Positions 1-7,486 of a stretch of 64,000 nucleotides of DNA are shown in pieces. A program made the position numbers and the translations under genes. Each line of letters starts with the position of its first letter. Positions within the stretch are counted from its first letter, which is position 1. The stretch is from Arundinibacter roseus (GTDB lineage: Bacteria > Bacteroidota > Bacteroidia > Cytophagales > Spirosomataceae): positions 186,001 to 250,000 of the forward strand of contig NZ_SMJU01000001.1 of assembly GCF_004348825.1 (NCBI RefSeq), in the 5' to 3' direction. The notes below the pieces were generated by a model, which saw nothing but the letters and a program-made list of their open reading frames with translations, had not been told where the DNA came from and did not search any database.

Positions 1-225
1 GACTTCCTCCCACTCGGCAAAGTCGTTATTGGCTATGTGCGCACGAAAATCAGCAACGGACAAAAAGTAGTAGTCGTGCCCATCCACCTCATACTCGCGG
101 CGGGATCTTGTACAGGCCGATACAGAAAAAGCAAGTTGGTTTGGAAATGTGTCGAGCAGGTGCCTGACGATCGTAGTTTTACCGGAACCCGAGGGTGCAG
201 AAAAGATAATGAGTTTTCCTTTCAC
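1..225 (-). CDS. gmk: Guanylate kinase, N-terminal part (runs off the window)
   Basis: Guanylate kinase phosphorylates GMP to GDP with ATP in the cytoplasm, a step of purine nucleotide synthesis. About 75 N-terminal residues are visible; the rest lies to the left of the window. The protein opens [17 protein letters not shown], with the P-loop GSGKTT, followed by a guanylate-binding stretch containing [14 protein letters not shown], both typical of Gmk. An in-frame TGA, which is also the stop of the gene upstream, lies only three codons before the first usable start, so translation most likely begins at GTG (223-225); CTG just before it is the only near alternative. The 9-base gap to the anti-sigma gene suggests co-transcription with the sigma/anti-sigma pair. 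Confidence 0.93.
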   Translation of the reverse strand, partial: MKGKLIIFSAPSGSGKTTIVRHLLDTFPNQLAFSVSACTRSRREYEVDGHDYYFLSVADFRAHIANNDFAEWEEV

Positions 226-234
226 CAGAACCGA

Positions 235-525
235 TCAATTAGAGAGTTGTGCTTTAATAGCCGCGACAAGTTTTTCGGGGCAGGGGCGTCTTTCAACTTT
301 GGAGTGGAGAGTTTCTTTGATACACTTTTCAAGATGATAGGTTTGAATACAGGGCATACACTTGTCCATATTCTGCCTGAAATGTTCTTTTTCCGCCTCA
401 TTCGCTTCGCCATCCAGTATTGCCTGAATCATTTTCATGCACTCGGCATGATGCTCGCAGTAATGCTTCAAGGTCTGTTCCTGCTTGTCTCCGGCAGCCT
501 CAGATGTGTTAGATGATACATTCAT
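235..525 (-). CDS. Probable anti-sigma factor (zinc-finger type), 96 aa
   Basis: This small soluble protein probably binds and inhibits the ECF sigma factor encoded just upstream (81 bases away, same strand). The position is the main argument; the sequence supports it. It is helical, with a C-x2-C pair (C56, C59) in the context DKCMPC, like zinc-binding anti-sigma proteins, and a charged helix after it. In the canonical ZAS motif a His lies four residues before the first Cys; here that position is Asn52, with the nearest His at 48 and 64. So either zinc is bound with different spacing or the redox/zinc function is altered. No transmembrane segment is seen, so it acts in the cytoplasm. Its stop is only 9 bases from the gmk start. 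Confidence 0.72.
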   Translation of the reverse strand: MNVSSNTSEAAGDKQEQTLKHYCEHHAECMKMIQAILDGEANEAEKEHFRQNMDKCMPCIQTYHLEKCIKETLHSKVERRPCPEKLVAAIKAQLSN

Positions 526-606
526 CGCTGTTGGGTATTCGTAAAACCAGTGTAGTTATACAGTTGTACCTTATAACCGCAATGCCCGCAAAAAAAGTTT
601 CACGGC

Positions 607-1206
607 TTAGGCATCATACCCCATCGAACTTGCATAATTTTTTAGTTTTTCTTTCAATAAATTCCGGGCGCGGTGGAGGCGTGAGCGTACCGTTCCGATT
701 GGGATATCGAGGATTTTAGCCATTTCTTCATAGGTAAATCCTTCGATGTCACACAGGATAATAACCGTACGGAAATCTACCGGCAGGGCATTGAGTGCAT
801 TAGCGACTTCATCCCCGATCATGTCCTGAACGGCATCCGCGCGCAGGTCTACGGTATGCGTGGTATCGGCAGCGTCTTCGGAGTTATAGGTTGTTTCAAC
901 TTCCTGATAATCAACCTTTGAGGGCTCCTTGCTTTTTTTACGATAGTCGTTAATAAAGCTATTTTTCAGGATTCTGAACAACCACGCCTTGGCATTTGTC
1001 CCCTGTTCAAAAGACGAAATGAAACGAAAGGCTTTAAGATAGGTATCCTGAACCAGATCATTTGCATCGTCTTCATCGGTCGTAAGCCGGAAGGCGAAAT
1101 TATACATTGAATCTATATGCGGCATAAATTCACGGTTGAAGACCTGATACTTCTGTTCGTCCGTGTAGCCTTCTTTCATAGGTGCTTCTGACATGGTTAC
1201 TGACAT
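607..1206 (-). CDS. ECF RNA polymerase sigma factor
   Basis: A sigma-70 family, group 4 (ECF) factor of about 199 residues that directs RNA polymerase to a stress or envelope regulon. Region 2 is clear (DANDLVQDTYLKAF, with the usual helical core and a tryptophan near WLFRILKN), and region 4 has the helix-turn-helix EEMAKILDIPIGTVRSRLHR. An acidic spacer of about 40 residues separates the two. The open frame can be extended to a TTG at 1218; ATG at 1206 (MSVTMSEA) or 1194 (MSEAPMKEG) are more likely starts and cannot be decided here. The next gene on the strand encodes a probable anti-sigma factor, then gmk, so the three may form one transcription unit. Target genes cannot be read from the sequence. 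Confidence 0.92.
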   Translation of the reverse strand: MSVTMSEAPMKEGYTDEQKYQVFNREFMPHIDSMYNFAFRLTTDEDDANDLVQDTYLKAFRFISSFEQGTNAKAWLFRILKNSFINDYRKKSKEPSKVDYQEVETTYNSEDAADTTHTVDLRADAVQDMIGDEVANALNALPVDFRTVIILCDIEGFTYEEMAKILDIPIGTVRSRLHRARNLLKEKLKNYASSMGYDA

Positions 1207-1446
1207 AGAAATGCACAATTTACGAATTTAAAAAATAGCGCCAAACTCAATTCACACAACTTGATGAACGGCAGCTGGACTCAATCGGTAGCAGTTTTGG
1301 GCAGGTTAGCCTTGGGGGAGAGTATTCTTTTACAAACTCAAAACTCCCAAAATGGTTTAACAGCAAAAAAGCTGACAATTTTGTTAAGTAGTGAAAAAGT
1401 CGAGCCAGCTTTTGATGAGACGGCCAAATTGTCAGACAAAACGAAA

Positions 1447-1953
1447 TTATCGCCTGGAAAATAGCTGAATGAGTACGATCAGCAAAGTAGTAAAAAGAGT
1501 ACTTGCCACGATCCTAAGCAGGGTGTAGCCAATCATGCCGAAATGGCTCATTTCGATCAGAAAAAGTACGCTGTGATGAACGAAAATCAGAGGAATAAGG
1601 TAGGCCAGATACCCGCCAACGCCTAGTTCTGATAAAGTAATTTCCAGCCGTTCGGTTGTTCCTTTGGTTTCCAGCTGCAATTGAATCCAAAAAGGCCGCA
1701 GGTACGCAATGAGAACGGTGGCTGCGGCATGAATACCGAGCGTATTGTAGAACACATCGAGGATAAAGCCCGTCAGAAAACCCATAAAAAGCAATGCTGT
1801 ACGGTTTACTTCGGCAGGAAGCAGCACGATGCCGGCTACGTAAATGAAGCAGAAGCCGTAGTCAAACAGTACGACATTACGTAATATCAGGATTTGCAAT
1901 ACCAGATAAAGCAAAAACCAAAGCGAATACTGTATGATTTCACGCAAGCTCAT
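1447..1953 (-). CDS. mreD: Rod shape-determining protein MreD
   Basis: A 168-residue inner-membrane protein of the elongasome, which with MreB and MreC positions lateral cell-wall synthesis. It consists almost entirely of hydrophobic segments (about five) separated by short loops, the layout of MreD, and it starts MSLREIIQYSLWFLLYL. Sequence conservation in this family is low, so gene order decides the call: its ATG overlaps the mreC stop codon (ATGA, 1950-1953), implying translational coupling in an mreB-mreC-mreD operon. About 230 bases separate it from the sigma factor gene downstream; that gap contains an inverted repeat (CTGACAATTT near 1371 and AAATTGTCAG near 1427). Confidence 0.9.
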   Translation of the reverse strand: MSLREIIQYSLWFLLYLVLQILILRNVVLFDYGFCFIYVAGIVLLPAEVNRTALLFMGFLTGFILDVFYNTLGIHAAATVLIAYLRPFWIQLQLETKGTTERLEITLSELGVGGYLAYLIPLIFVHHSVLFLIEMSHFGMIGYTLLRIVASTLFTTLLIVLIQLFSRR

Positions 1954-2792
1954 TGTCTCTCCTCTTCAATAGGTTTTAATAATTGGTCTTGCTCCGTTTG
2001 CAGGCGATTCTGAACGACATACACGTAGGAAAGGCTCCGGAAATCAGTTGCCACTTTCAGATCGATATCATAAAAAGTCTGATCGGGACGGATCTTTGTG
2101 CTCTTGACGGTACCTACCATGATTCCGGGCGGAAAAACTGAATTATAGTTGGAGGTGACGGCAGAATCTCCTTTGAGCACTTTTTTATAGCGGGAAATAT
2201 CCATGAGCGAAATGGTCTCAGGGTCTTTACTCTGCCAGCGTGCCGGGCCAATTTCGCCACTTCGTACGAGGCGGGACGAAACCATAAACTGCGAATGAAG
2301 AATAGACGTAACGACCGAGTAATGTTCTGAACACGAACGCACTTTGCCCACTACCCCGGTAGCCGAAATCACTCCCATGCCGGGTTTGATGCCGTCGGCG
2401 CTACCTTTGTCAATTGTCAGGTAGTTATTAGTCCGGTTTGTTTCGGTCATGATCACTTTGCTCACAATGAACTCAAACCGATTGGCAAATACCGAATCAG
2501 GCGTGTAGGCGGCCGGTGCCTGAACCGGATTCAATTCTTTTAGTCGCGCAACCTGCTCATTCAGCGCGAGATTTTCGTGGGCGAGTTGCTCATTGATATC
2601 TTTGAGGTGCATGTACTCCCGAATAGAGTTCGAGAGGGTGAGCGTTTTTGCCACGTAATAGTTAGACGTATTGAAGTATTTGGCACCCCAATAGGAATTA
2701 CTCTGCGTAATCAGCCAAAAGCTGAGAACTTCGAGCAGGACAAAAAAAATGAAGTTCCGGTTTCGGGAAAAGAACTCAACAAGTTGCAGCAT
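1950..2792 (-). CDS. mreC: Rod shape-determining protein MreC
   Basis: MreC is a bitopic inner-membrane protein whose periplasmic part links MreB/MreD to the penicillin-binding proteins of the elongation machinery. The N-terminus (MLQLVEFFSRNRNFIFF) runs into a membrane segment; residues of about 65-95 form the coiled coil, and the C-terminal half holds the two beta-barrel-like subdomains, with the conserved stretch IDKGSADGIKPGMGV followed by GVVGKV. The frame is open to an ATG at 2816, but the start at 2792 gives the N-terminus expected of the Cytophagales family. It lies between mreB and mreD; a stable hairpin sits in the gap to mreB. Confidence 0.92.
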   Translation of the reverse strand: MLQLVEFFSRNRNFIFFVLLEVLSFWLITQSNSYWGAKYFNTSNYYVAKTLTLSNSIREYMHLKDINEQLAHENLALNEQVARLKELNPVQAPAAYTPDSVFANRFEFIVSKVIMTETNRTNNYLTIDKGSADGIKPGMGVISATGVVGKVRSCSEHYSVVTSILHSQFMVSSRLVRSGEIGPARWQSKDPETISLMDISRYKKVLKGDSAVTSNYNSVFPPGIMVGTVKSTKIRPDQTFYDIDLKVATDFRSLSYVYVVQNRLQTEQDQLLKPIEEERQ

Positions 2793-2818
2793 GAACCAAT
2801 ATGACACACAAACCATTT

Positions 2819-2848
2819 ACAGGCCGTCGGAAGCTCCGAGGGCCTGTA
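2819..2848 (-). other. Hairpin between mreB and mreC
   Basis: Perfect arms ACAGGCC and GGCCTGT enclose a 16-base loop that itself carries a partly self-complementary CGGAAGCTCCG. There is no T-run after it in the direction of transcription, so it is unlikely to be a full terminator. It could lower mreC/mreD expression relative to mreB or mark an RNA processing site. Confidence 0.5.
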
Positions 2849-2871
2849 AAGAGTATTTCAATTAATTGTTC

Positions 2872-3897
2872 CTAGGTAATTAAGACAGGCTTATAAAGCT
2901 CTAAATTTTTGAGCACATCGCCGGTTCCGATAACGACCGCTTTCAGGGGCTCGTCTGCCACGTGAATCGGCAGTTTTGTTTTGGCAGCCAAACGCTTGTC
3001 CAATCCGTGCAAAAGTGCTCCTCCACCGGTCAGGTGAATTCCGTTCCGGTAAATGTCCGCAGAAAGTTCGGGTGGAGAAATTTCCAGAGCCTTCATCACT
3101 GCTTCTTCAATTTTGGAAATTGATTTATCGAGCGCATAGGCAATCTCACTGTACGTAACCTTGATCTCCTTGGGAATTCCCGTCATGAGGTCACGGCCCC
3201 GGATTTCATAATCTGCCGGCGGATTTTCCAATTCGGGCAACGCCGAACCGATAGCGATTTTGATCATTTCCGCAGAACGTTCACCAATAAGCAGGTTGTG
3301 TTCGCGGCGCATGTAATCGACAATATCGCGGGTAAAAACATCCCCCGCAATGCGGACGGATTGTTCACAAACAATACCTGAAAGGGCAATAACCGCAATC
3401 TCGGTAGTTCCACCGCCAATATCAACGATCATTACGCCGTTTGGCTGGGTGATGTCGATCCCAATGCCGATCGCGGCGGCAATTGGCTCATGTACCATGT
3501 ACACTTCTTTGGCACCGGCATGCTCGGCAGAATCCTTTACCGCACGCTTTTCTACCTCGGTGATTCCCGAAGGGATACAAATTACCATCCGGTGCGAAGG
3601 AGTAAAAAAACGATTTCCGGTGTCGATCATTTTGATCATCCCCCGAATCATCATTTCTGCTGCGGTAAAGTCAGCAATTACTCCGTCTTTTAGCGGACGA
3701 ATTGTTTTTATATTTTCATTCGTTTTTTCATGCATTTGCATAGCCGTGTGGCCGATCGCCAGCACTTTTCCCGTCGCCTTGTCTATCGCAATAATCGAAG
3801 GCTCATCCACCACCACTTTATCCTTGTTTATAATCAGAGTATTAGCTGTACCCAAATCAATCGCTATGTCACTCGTTAAGAAGTCAAACAATCCCAT
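2872..3897 (-). CDS. mreB: Rod shape-determining protein MreB
   Basis: A bacterial actin homologue (341 residues) that forms short membrane-bound filaments guiding cell-wall elongation. All parts of the actin fold are visible: the phosphate 1 motif IAIDLGTANTLI near residue 10, the connect 1 region HEPIAAAIGIG, the phosphate 2 motif VDIGGGTTEIAVIAL, and the adenosine motif LTGGGALLHGLD. The length is that of a normal MreB. It is the first gene of the mreBCD operon, with a good Bacteroidota promoter 40-70 bases upstream of the ATG. The N-terminal MGLFDFLTSD is the usual start in this phylum. Confidence 0.97.
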   Translation of the reverse strand: MGLFDFLTSDIAIDLGTANTLIINKDKVVVDEPSIIAIDKATGKVLAIGHTAMQMHEKTNENIKTIRPLKDGVIADFTAAEMMIRGMIKMIDTGNRFFTPSHRMVICIPSGITEVEKRAVKDSAEHAGAKEVYMVHEPIAAAIGIGIDITQPNGVMIVDIGGGTTEIAVIALSGIVCEQSVRIAGDVFTRDIVDYMRREHNLLIGERSAEMIKIAIGSALPELENPPADYEIRGRDLMTGIPKEIKVTYSEIAYALDKSISKIEEAVMKALEISPPELSADIYRNGIHLTGGGALLHGLDKRLAAKTKLPIHVADEPLKAVVIGTGDVLKNLELYKPVLIT

Positions 3898-3939
3898 GTT
3901 TTAATTTAGTAAAAAAATCAACTCCTGATTTCAGATTCG

Positions 3940-3969
3940 CAAAATTACAGATAATTACACACAAACAAA
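3940..3969 (-). promoter_or_regulatory. Promoter of mreBCD
   Basis: Read on the minus strand: a -7 box TAATTTTG (3940-3947) matching TAnnTTTG, and a TTTG -33 box (3966-3969) with an 18-base spacer. The expected start of transcription is about 35 bases before the mreB ATG. Confidence 0.65.
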
Positions 3970-4075
3970 GTCATTTGTAGAAATTACCTAATTATTTGGT
4001 AGTCAGTTAGTAAGCCTATTCAGCTACTTATTTCATATCAGGAGTTTTGTAAATAGTCGCTACCTTTACAGGATT

Positions 4076-5572
4076 ATGGGAATTAGAGCATTACTGAGCC
4101 GGCCTTTGGCTCACTATATCGTAGAAAAGCAGCTTCGCTGGATCGCCAATAGCCGGGCTATACAAGAGCAATGGCGCCAAAGTTTGGTTACAAAAGCAAA
4201 AGATACCCGCTTTGGCAAAGACCATTTCTTTAAAGATATTCAAACCTACGCCGACTTTCGGCAGGCGGTTCCGGTGCGGGATTATGAAGAGCTGAAACCG
4301 TACGTAGAACTGATTTTGCAGGGCGAAAACGACGTTCTCTGGCCGGGCAAACCTGCTTATTTTGCCAAAACTTCGGGCACTACCTCCGGTGTGAAGTACA
4401 TTCCCATTACGTCCGATTCTATTCCGAATCACATCAATTCAGCCCGGGATGCCCTTTTAACCTACATTCACGAAACAGGCAAAGCTGAGTTCCTGGATAA
4501 AAAATTAATCTTTTTGTCAGGAAGCCCGGAACTCGATCAAAAGGCAGGCATTCATCTTGGACGGCTCTCCGGAATTGTCAATCATCATGTACCCGGCTAC
4601 CTGCGTACCAATCAGCTGCCTTCTTACGAAACCAACTGCATGGACGATTGGGAAGCCAAGCTTGAAAAAATCATTGACGAGACCATTTCTCAACCGATGT
4701 CGTTGATTTCGGGCATTCCTCCCTGGGTGCAGATGTACTTTGACCGTATTCGGGACCGAACCGGCAAAGACATAAAAGATGTTTTTCCTGACTTTTCACT
4801 GTTTGTGTATGGCGGAGTAAACTTCGATCCGTACCGGGCAAAGTTGTTTGAATCCATCGGTAAGAAAATTGATTCCATTGAAACATATCCGGCTTCGGAA
4901 GGTTTTCTGGCGTATCAGGACACCCAAACGGAGGAAGGACTTTTGCTTTTGCTCAACAGCGGTATTTTTTTCGAGTTTATTCCGGCTGAAAATTACTTTG
5001 ATCCAAATCCTCCGCGATTGTCAATTGCGGAAGTTGAGTTGGGTCAAAATTATGCCGTAATTATCAACAGCAACGCCGGACTTTGGGGGTATTCGATTGG
5101 GGATACCGTCAAATTTGTCTCGCTGCATCCGTACCGAATCCTTGTTACGGGGCGGATCAAACACTTCATTTCGGCCTTTGGCGAGCACGTCATTGGCGAG
5201 GAAGTCGAAAAAGCATTGCATTATGCCATGGAAAGACATCCGGAAGTAGAAGTCACAGAATGTACCGTGGCTCCTATGGTAAACCCGCCCGAAGGCGGTC
5301 TGCCTTATCATGAATGGCTGATTGAATTCAAAACACCACCAACGGATGCTGAGGCTTTTGCGAAAGCAGTAGATACAAGGCTTACGCAACTCAACGTCTA
5401 TTATCAGGACTTAATCACCGGTTCTATTTTGAGGCCACTTGTCATTACGGCACTCCCAAAAAATTCATTCATCAACTATATGCGCTCGAAAGGAAAGCTG
5501 GGTGGACAAAATAAAGTACCGCGTTTGTCGAACGACCGGCTCATGGCCGACGATCTGCGAAAAGGAGTATGA
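4076..5572 (+). CDS. GH3-family acyl-adenylating enzyme (paralogue 1)
   Basis: A 498-residue member of the GH3 family, known in plants for adenylating carboxylic acids (auxin, jasmonate) and joining them to amino acids; bacterial members are largely uncharacterised. Three nucleotide-binding motifs of the family are visible: the Ser/Thr-rich loop KTSGTTSGVKYIPIT near residue 105, YPASEGFLAYQD near 275, and the hinge LVTGRIKHFISAFGEHV near 360. The C-terminal swivelling domain follows and ends GKLGGQNKVPRLSNDR, also present in the second GH3 gene at 21835. There is no signal peptide, so it is cytoplasmic. The ATG of dxr lies 50 bases downstream. The acyl substrate and acceptor cannot be deduced. 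Confidence 0.9.
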   Translation: MGIRALLSRPLAHYIVEKQLRWIANSRAIQEQWRQSLVTKAKDTRFGKDHFFKDIQTYADFRQAVPVRDYEELKPYVELILQGENDVLWPGKPAYFAKTSGTTSGVKYIPITSDSIPNHINSARDALLTYIHETGKAEFLDKKLIFLSGSPELDQKAGIHLGRLSGIVNHHVPGYLRTNQLPSYETNCMDDWEAKLEKIIDETISQPMSLISGIPPWVQMYFDRIRDRTGKDIKDVFPDFSLFVYGGVNFDPYRAKLFESIGKKIDSIETYPASEGFLAYQDTQTEEGLLLLLNSGIFFEFIPAENYFDPNPPRLSIAEVELGQNYAVIINSNAGLWGYSIGDTVKFVSLHPYRILVTGRIKHFISAFGEHVIGEEVEKALHYAMERHPEVEVTECTVAPMVNPPEGGLPYHEWLIEFKTPPTDAEAFAKAVDTRLTQLNVYYQDLITGSILRPLVITALPKNSFINYMRSKGKLGGQNKVPRLSNDRLMADDLRKGV

Positions 5573-5621
5573 TTTTTTGACCCCTCCCTTCTTCACCAAA
5601 AGTAGTTACCAGTTACAGTAT

Positions 5622-6785
5622 ATGACAAAGAAAAGAATCGCCCTCCTGGGTTCCACCGGATCAATTGGTACACAGGCACTTGATGTACTAAGCGCTCAGC
5701 CCGATGCATTTACGGTTCAGGTATTGACGGCTCAGCATAACGCGGATTTACTAATCCAACAAGCCATTCAATTCCGCCCGGCAGAAGTCGTGATTGGGAA
5801 TGAAGAATTGGTTTCAAAGGTCAAAATTGCCCTTGAACCGCTCGGGATTAGAGTTTACTCCGGGCCGGAAGCGTTGGCCTCGGTGGTCGAATCTGACTCG
5901 GTTGATTTGGTTCTTACGGCCTTGGTGGGCTATTCGGGTTTATTACCTACGCTTCGGGCGATTCGGGCAGGCAAGGCTATTGCATTGGCTAATAAAGAAA
6001 CGCTCGTGGTTGCAGGCGCACTTGTTACGCAGCTTGCCCGGGAGCATCAGGTGCCGATTTTTCCCGTCGATTCGGAGCATTCAGCTATATTTCAGTGTTT
6101 GGTTGGGGAGGAAAATAATCCGATTGAAAAAATCATTCTGACAGCCTCCGGCGGACCTTTCCGCGGAAAAGACCGGGCCTATTTGTCTACGGTCACACGG
6201 GCGCAGGCGCTTAAACATCCCAATTGGAGCATGGGAGCCAAAATCACGATCGACTCGGCCTCGCTCATGAACAAAGGCCTGGAAGTGATTGAAGCCAAGT
6301 GGCTGTTTGATCTGGAACCTTCTCAGATTGAGGTCATTGTTCATCCCCAAAGTATCATTCATTCGCTGGTACAGTTTGAAGACGGCAGCCTGAAAGCCCA
6401 ACTTGGTTTGCCCGATATGCGTCTGCCGATTCAGTATGCTCTTGCGTATCCTCAACGCTTGAAAGCTGACTTCCCACGGTTTGATTTTGCCCAATACCCT
6501 TCGCTTACCTTTGAACCGGCCGACACCCAAACATTTCGGAATTTAGCGTTGGCCTATGAAGCTTTGGCCAAAGGTGGCAACAGTGCCTGTATTATCAATG
6601 CCGCCAATGAAGTTGCCGTAGCGGCATTTTTGCAGGATGAAATCAGCTTTTTGGATATGTCGGATGTGATCGAAACCTGCACCGCAAAAGTGGCTTTTAT
6701 CGAAAATCCTCAGTACACAGACTATGTGGAAACCGATCAGGAAACAAGACGGATTGCCGCCGAACTAATTCATGAAAAAGTATGA
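5622..6785 (+). CDS. dxr: 1-deoxy-D-xylulose 5-phosphate reductoisomerase
   Basis: Dxr converts 1-deoxyxylulose 5-phosphate to 2-C-methylerythritol 4-phosphate with NADPH and a divalent metal, the second step of the MEP isoprenoid pathway. The start at 5622 gives the standard N-terminus MTKKRIALLGSTGSIGTQ with the NADPH-binding GSTGSIG; the frame is open further upstream but overlaps the GH3 gene. Other family motifs: LANKETLVVAG near residue 120, PVDSEHSAIFQ with the metal-binding Asp and Glu near 150, the flexible-loop SGGPFRG, and SLMNKGLEVIEAKWLF. At 387 residues it is of normal length. It overlaps the following membrane-protein gene by four bases. Confidence 0.97.
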   Translation: MTKKRIALLGSTGSIGTQALDVLSAQPDAFTVQVLTAQHNADLLIQQAIQFRPAEVVIGNEELVSKVKIALEPLGIRVYSGPEALASVVESDSVDLVLTALVGYSGLLPTLRAIRAGKAIALANKETLVVAGALVTQLAREHQVPIFPVDSEHSAIFQCLVGEENNPIEKIILTASGGPFRGKDRAYLSTVTRAQALKHPNWSMGAKITIDSASLMNKGLEVIEAKWLFDLEPSQIEVIVHPQSIIHSLVQFEDGSLKAQLGLPDMRLPIQYALAYPQRLKADFPRFDFAQYPSLTFEPADTQTFRNLALAYEALAKGGNSACIINAANEVAVAAFLQDEISFLDMSDVIETCTAKVAFIENPQYTDYVETDQETRRIAAELIHEKV

Positions 6786-7237
6786 ACAGCGGTCTGTTAA
6801 TGAAGTACTTTTCCGTAGTCATAGCCGCCTCGTTAAAGTTTTTTGCCGGTCCTATCACCGGATTTGCCGTTGGACTTAGCTGGTACGAAACGGCCCTCTG
6901 CTCCGCCGCCGGCATGATGCTCAGCGTGCTGATTTTTACTTATTTGGGAAAAGGCCTGCAAACTTTGATGGGTCGGTGGCGAAAAGGCCCCTCCAAACGA
7001 TTTAGTAAATCGAGCCGAATGGCTGTGCGGATTTGGCAAAAGTTCGGAATTATTGGCATTGCCCTGCTGACGCCCTTTCTGTTTACGCCCATTGGCGGAG
7101 CTATTTTGGCCGTTGCGCTTCGCGTGCCGCGGCAATCCATCTTTTTGTGGATGCTCATCAGCGGTTTGTCGTCAGGCTTTATCTTGTCCTACCTTCTGTA
7201 CCGCATGACTTTTCTTCAGGAATGGATCAGTAAATAA
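6782..7237 (+). CDS. Small membrane protein coupled to dxr, function unknown
   Basis: A 151-residue protein with hydrophobic segments at about residues 10-30, 38-57, 90-112 and 120-142 and a strongly basic loop (GRWRKGPSKRFSKSSR) in the middle, so an inner-membrane protein with that loop probably in the cytoplasm. It resembles the small multidrug-export/SNARE-associated-like class of small membrane proteins in layout only; I do not recognise a family with confidence. Its ATG overlaps the dxr stop (ATGA), so it is translated with dxr. The gene expected after dxr in many Bacteroidota, the site-2 protease rseP, is not here. Confidence 0.75.
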   Translation: MNSGLLMKYFSVVIAASLKFFAGPITGFAVGLSWYETALCSAAGMMLSVLIFTYLGKGLQTLMGRWRKGPSKRFSKSSRMAVRIWQKFGIIGIALLTPFLFTPIGGAILAVALRVPRQSIFLWMLISGLSSGFILSYLLYRMTFLQEWISK

Positions 7238-7298
7238 ACCCGGGGAGTTTTGGCAAGATGTATTTTTAATGGGTATGGATATATGCTTACTTTTTGAG

Positions 7299-7377
7299 AA
7301 CTGCGGTCCGTCGTGGGAAGTAACCGCAGTTGCTCACGCCCTTGTCATATAATTCAGTCGTTCATTAAATGACTGAA
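7299..7377. repeat. Two inverted repeats after the dxr unit
   Basis: AACTGCGG (7299-7306) pairs with CCGCAGTT (7324-7331), and TTCAGTC (7353-7359) pairs with GACTGAA (7371-7377). They lie between convergent genes and could end transcription from either side, though neither is followed by a clean T-run. Confidence 0.45.
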
Positions 7378-7413
7378 CAAAGATAAGGAGTACCAATAGC
7401 CCGGATTAGAAGT

Positions 7414-7454
7414 ATTGGGACATAAACTGTCGGATTTGGGACATAGTATTTTTG
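7414..7454 (+). promoter_or_regulatory. Phased TTGGGACATA direct repeats next to a TATTTTTG box
   Basis: TTGGGACATA occurs at 7415-7424 and again at 7436-7445, exactly 21 bases (two helical turns) apart. Immediately after the second copy is TATTTTTG (7447-7454), a perfect match to the Bacteroidota -7 consensus on the plus strand. The layout is that of an activator binding site abutting a promoter, but the transcript would run antisense into the 3' end of the hybrid regulator gene at 7487. No open frame starts there. Confidence 0.45.
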
Positions 7455-7486
7455 TGGTGACAAAGTCGAGAAACTACCTTCCAGAT

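Noticed and set aside
1261-1464. 67-residue plus-strand frame in the gap between mreD and the sigma factor gene
   Set aside because: No ribosome-binding or promoter signal, atypical composition, and its end runs into mreD on the other strand. The gap is better described by its inverted repeat.
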